NCBI GenBank assembly: GCA_035578155.1
Contig: JAPWDM010000001.1
Location: forward strand, 168,427,498 to 168,491,497
Direction of reading: 5' to 3'
Source of the DNA: Brachynemurus nebulosus
Lineage: Eukaryota; Arthropoda; Insecta; Neuroptera; Myrmeleontidae
Length of the DNA stretch: 64,000 bases
Below, in pieces: positions 59,960-64,000 of this stretch. The position numbers and the translations under genes are program-made. The notes below the pieces were generated by a model. The model was not told the origin of the DNA, made no database searches, and saw nothing but the letters and a program-made list of their open reading frames with translations. Position 1 is the first letter of the stretch; every line of letters begins with the position of its first letter.

Positions 59960-61235
59960 TCGGAGAGATATGTGGGTGGTTTTACTTTTTAGGTCTCAAC
60001 CAGAAGAAAAAATTGACAGAGCCATTTCGTAGATTTCATGCGACTAGAATGTAGGAAAATTATCATAGATTCGGTATCTGCAGACCAGCAGTTCGGTATC
60101 ATATTAAAACCAATATTTTTTTGCGGATTACTGAATCCAGACAGAAAAAAATTTTTAATTAAATTTAAATAATAAAATTAAAAAAATTATTATTTAAATA
60201 ATATTTATATTATGTTCTCCTAATACCAATTTTTAAAAAAATTTAAAAAAAGTAGGTTTTTGTCTGATTTGCGAAAAATTGAGGAGTGTGTTTTTATGAT
60301 ATAAAAAAATTGGTTGAAAGTTGACCAAATTAATCAACTTAATTAATTTACTAAAAAATTTAGTTGATATATAAACAAACACTGATATAATAAGTATATA
60401 CTTATTTTATTATCGTATCCTTCGCCACTTTCATGTTTCCCATCGTCACATTCTACCGTGACGAAGGATTCATCCGTGACGAAGGAGACAATTATTTTCC
60501 AACAAGATCGTTATTAATCGTGAACAACGACCATTTAGTTCGAAAACTTGAGTTTATCGTAAAGCTTACATTATTACAAATAATATTTACGTAAAAACGT
60601 TTTGAAATTCGTTAAATACATACCAGAAAAAGCCGTGACGAAGGATACACTCAATAAACACACGCAGCCGGTTTTCTTGCTTGATCTAAAAAAATAACAA
60701 GCTCTCTATGTGTTGATTTGACTTTCGCTGTATGTTCTATGGTCTTTGGCGTTCCATTTTACGAAAAAACATGACCCTTTGACCTATTTTTTTTAAACTT
60801 ATAGCAATATTTGGCAGTCGTGACGAAGGATACTCAAATTTTCGCGACAATTTTTCGTCCCGTCAAAAAAAAAAATAATTCTGCAGATAAATAAAATTTA
60901 ACTTTCTAATTGCCATGCGTAACAATTTAACTCTCTTTTTTATTTATAAAATTGTGTGGTTTCAGTAAACTTATTTTTAAAAAACATAGTTCCAAGCAAT
61001 ATGTAATAGGGACCACATGCGTTTTAGAACTGCAATAAAAATTTGACACCATTTTTATAAAAAAAATTAAATCAAAAATTAAAGTAAATGTAGGTAGGTC
61101 ATCTAAATAGGAGTTATTAATTTTATCTAAATAAAATAAATGACAGTATCTTCATTCTGTATATAGTTTTAACCTTCCTTATTGTGGAGACAACTTTAAT
61201 TTTTTGGAAGACCTAAAAAGTAGAATCACCCATGT
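59960..61235. mobile_element. Candidate inverted-repeat element enclosing the GTGACGAAGGA element
   Basis: GGTGGTTTTACTTTTTAGGT near 59976 and its near-inverse ACCTAAAAAGTAGAATCACC near 61210 are paired about 1.2 kb apart. The element at 60413-60834 lies between them. Arms are short (~30-60 bp) and no target duplication was assigned. Confidence 0.4.
60413..60834. mobile_element. MITE with iterated CGTGACGAAGGATAC
   Basis: The left end GTATCCTTCGCCAC and the right end GTGACGAAGGATAC are inverted. The same motif occurs in direct orientation at about 60458, 60475, 60633 and 60819. Motif iteration inside a short non-coding element resembles the pogo-type elements at 13886 and 56127, but the target duplication is unclear. 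Confidence 0.65.
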
Positions 61236-61269
61236 ACAATTACCTAACTACTGTCACAATAAGTATTAG

Positions 61270-61432
61270 TATAGGTAATTGGACGGCGTTATGTAATAAC
61301 AGATTAACGACAAATAGGTTCAGATAAATAACCATTGTTGTCTTTTCCATTGACAAGAAACTGTACCGTTATTTACCTGAATCAATTTGGCGTTTAATCT
61401 TTTATTACATAAAACCTTCCAATTTGTCTATA
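61270..61432. mobile_element. 163-bp inverted-repeat MITE
   Basis: The left arm from TATAGGTAATTGGACGG and the right arm, reverse-complemented, TATAGACAAATTGGAAGG, pair along most of their length. They include TTATGTAATAA and GATAAATAAC / GTTATTTACC. TA-rich flanks are compatible with a TA target. Confidence 0.68.
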
Positions 61433-62953
61433 GAATAGAATTTTTTTTTAAAATATCGCATTCAACTCAAATCATTATTGTCGTTTCAAAAATTCATTCG
61501 AATTTAAAGCCCTAATTTGTGCGTGATTCGGTACGCACTTGATGAATTATTTTGTTAACAACAGTTTGTAATTAATGTAAAAATGTTATTATTATCTTAG
61601 ATAGATTTGCAATCCGAACTACTATAACTACAAAAAATAACAGGTTCTCATCTTCTAAGATTATTTTTCTAATTTCGGATTTTTCTAACTTCTAACTAGT
61701 TTGAGAATGCACGATTTCTGCGGATTCTTATGTACATACAGACGCCATTGTGAGTAAAATACTGTTAAGTTCGGAAAATTTCGAAATAATTTTATGAAAA
61801 GCTGTAACGATTTCTTAGAAACGTTTAAACGAATAATGTTTAACGCCACTATTAGGATACCAACAAATCGTTCAGTTTAATTTTCTATCTTTCTTCATAT
61901 TTAAACAACTGCCTTCATCAGGTTAATCTATCTCACTTTATCCTTTAACAAAAGTTACTATAGTAGACGCGTACGAAGGAGCGTGTGAGCGAATATGGAT
62001 TCTGTACAACGAATCATTCAAGGACAACAGCGAGCTTTTGCTATATATATAACGAAAAGTTCAAGTTCACATTCTTCTTTGTTATACGCGATGGAGGAGG
62101 TGTCATTCCTACAAGGTGGTCCAGAATTATGTACCGTAATTACTAGGACTGATAGTACGTTCAAAAATAATGATACCTTTTCATCTACACTTTTTTCGAA
62201 AACTCAGTAATCAGGGAGATAAAGTAGAGGGGTAAAATATAGAGGGCTGGAACGAAACTGACCTCTTTTTTTAATTTTTTAGGCGCCTTTATATAATTGA
62301 TTCATATTTTAGGGGTGCGTATGAACACCAGGATAATTAAATTTATGGTACCAATTGTTCCATCACTTATAATTAGGGGATAACTTGGAAATAGATACTT
62401 CTACTTCAAATTACTCGGAAACGGTATTATTTATCGAAATGTAACAAGTATACCTTTTTTGCGTGGATTTGTTTGAAGAATCATATTGTTAAGAAATTTG
62501 TTTAAATAATTGCAAATTACAAAAGAAAAGACGTGATAACTCACACCTATCACCCAAAAACATTGTTTAATCATACGTGGCGAATAAGTGTTAATAGAAA
62601 TTTAATCCTCCTAATCCAAGATACGTACTCCTAAAGTATTTATCGGTTATTCAATAGCGTTTGGAAAATATTTAGGGAAAGATGCTTTTCGTTTCACCCC
62701 TTTACAGGGATGTATCTCCCTTATTATTGAGTTTCGGAAAAAAGTGTAGATCAAAAGGTACCATTATTTTTGAAAGTACTATCAGCTCTAGCAATTACGG
62801 TACCTACATAATTCTGGACTATCCTGTATATATTCAGTTTGTTCTGTTCCGTTCAGTTCTATCTATAGTTACGTGCGGAAGTTAAAGAAAGTATCGAGAA
62901 ATGGAACAAAATTATTGTGAATAATCGCATATATGGTATTTAAAATCTTTTTT
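61433..62953. other. No gene recognised
   Basis: A 71-codon frame at 61995-62210 (MDSVQRIIQGQQRAF...) is less AT-rich than its surroundings but has no recognisable domain. Confidence 0.35.
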
Positions 62954-63705
62954 TAGCGAATTTCCATCCTGGAAATTCAGCTATTACAGCGGGTCTCATG
63001 GTAAGGCCTGGGCCCGAGACTATGACAGAAATTTGTTTCGAGGCTTTGAGAAACCGAAAATGACCTTCACTAAAATTTGATATCTTCGATCGAGGCATAA
63101 AAGTTTTACGAAATTTGTTGATAAGATCAATAGTCGCAAACCATTGGATGAGTTCGTCAGCCAGACGTGTCCAACTTTTCCCAAAGTCAAAATTTTGGCC
63201 ATTTTTATGAATTTTTGATGGTTCCTTGCAAAACTGGATAGAATTCAAAAGTTTAATTTTTTTTTACACCATCGGAAGAAGCGTAATTACACAAAATAAG
63301 CTTTGAACCATGAGCATAAGATTAAAACCTTTGTCCTAACTAAACTAGTTTTTGCGAAAAATTAAGAAATTTGTTGCATTTCTACCATATTTATATCTGT
63401 TTCATTTTTCGAAATAAAAATTAACTAACTTTCCAAGAACGCGTCATTACCGATTTTAAAAATTTGTTCACTGTTAAAAGGCTAAACTATTTCAGATTGA
63501 TATAGGTTATGTTATATGAGGTCTAGCAGGGTTATGCTGTGGCAAAAACCCCAAGAATAAACTACCCTACCGATTTTTTCGCTGTTATAAAGTTAAACTA
63601 TTTTAAATTGATATAGGCTATATTATGAGATCCACCCAGGCCCTGGAAGTGTCATTAAAAACGCCAAAAATTAACTACTCAACCGATTTTTATTATTTTT
63701 TTTAT
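62954..63705 (-). mobile_element. Helentron-like (HINE) element, reverse orientation
   Basis: Its 3' end lies at the left. A perfect stem-loop GAATTTCCA-TCC-TGGAAATTC at 62958-62978 abuts TAGCG. Next come TGGGCCCGAGACTATGACAG, AACCGAAAATGACCTTCACT, GGATGAGTTCGTCAGCCAGA, TTACACCATCGG, CCAAGAACGCGTCATTACCG and tandem units with ACCGATTTT (about 63448, 63569, 63680). The (TA)n position holds only a short AT-rich sequence here. The 5' start was not found before the tandem block fades near 63705. Confidence 0.72.
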
Positions 63706-64000
63706 AGGTCAAATAAATATTTTATGAAAAAAACTAAACATACAACATTATTCCTACGTGTCTTTAGGTTACAAAAAAAATTTGAAGTATGTGGAGTTAA
63801 GATATGAAGATAAATGGCGTTGAAGTTGCGAGATTTTTCCACCTTGATGGTTCCTCGCGTTTTAAAATCCCCAGTGAACTAAAATCAAAAAATCAAGAAT
63901 TTTCTTTAAATATTCATATAGAGTTATAGCACTAACTAAGATCTAAAAAAAAAATAAATAAAAAATAAAAATCCAACAAAAAATTACATTTCGAAAATAA

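Noticed and set aside
62217..62330. TATAGAGGGCTGGAAC resembling the core of the 2-kb tandem repeat
   Set aside because: The similarity is limited to about a dozen bases and does not extend.

Overview
The window is strongly AT-rich, repeat-dense eukaryotic DNA with no intact, recognisable host gene. The longest open frame is 202 codons and lies in repeat sequence. The mix of TE superfamilies (hAT, PIF/Harbinger with a MADF partner gene, pogo-type Tc1/mariner, TTAA-flanked elements, Helentron-like elements with (TA)n tracts) and the general base pattern suggest an insect. A hemipteran is a reasonable guess, but the species cannot be fixed from the sequence. The region is probably intergenic or a large intron.

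Layout. 0-9 kb: a degenerate ~160-bp tandem repeat (1.95-2.86 kb), a ~369-bp tandem duplication carrying two paralogous 33-codon ORFs with signal-peptide-like starts (3.1-3.8 kb), a palindromic array of a ~103-bp repeat with heat-shock-element-like cores (4.84-5.59 kb), and a pogo transposase relic (6.5-7.6 kb). 9-21 kb: a ~720-bp TTAA-flanked foldback, several hAT and TA-flanked MITEs, a pogo-derived element with a zinc-finger remnant, RTE-like fragments and a 559-bp Harbinger MITE. 21-31 kb: the most complete Helentron-like element, an internally deleted Harbinger element keeping the starts of both its genes, a palindromic TA MITE, and a hAT element containing another MITE. 31-45 kb: second copies of two TA-flanked MITE families, a hAT element with a transposase C-terminus, a foldback, a Harbinger element holding two further MITEs, three short hAT elements, and a TTAA element split by a hAT insertion. 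45-64 kb: more hAT, piggyBac-like, pogo-like and Helentron-like pieces in otherwise featureless AT-rich DNA.

Most element calls rest on terminal inverted repeats plus target-site duplications read directly from the sequence: 8 bp for hAT, TAA/TTA for Harbinger, TA for Tc1/mariner-pogo, TTAA for piggyBac-like. Four nested insertions give a relative chronology. Every protein-coding trace assigned to a family is a TE relic. No gene network can be described. The functional story is layered transposition, with non-autonomous derivatives that lost most of their coding sequence but kept their termini and iterated subterminal motifs.
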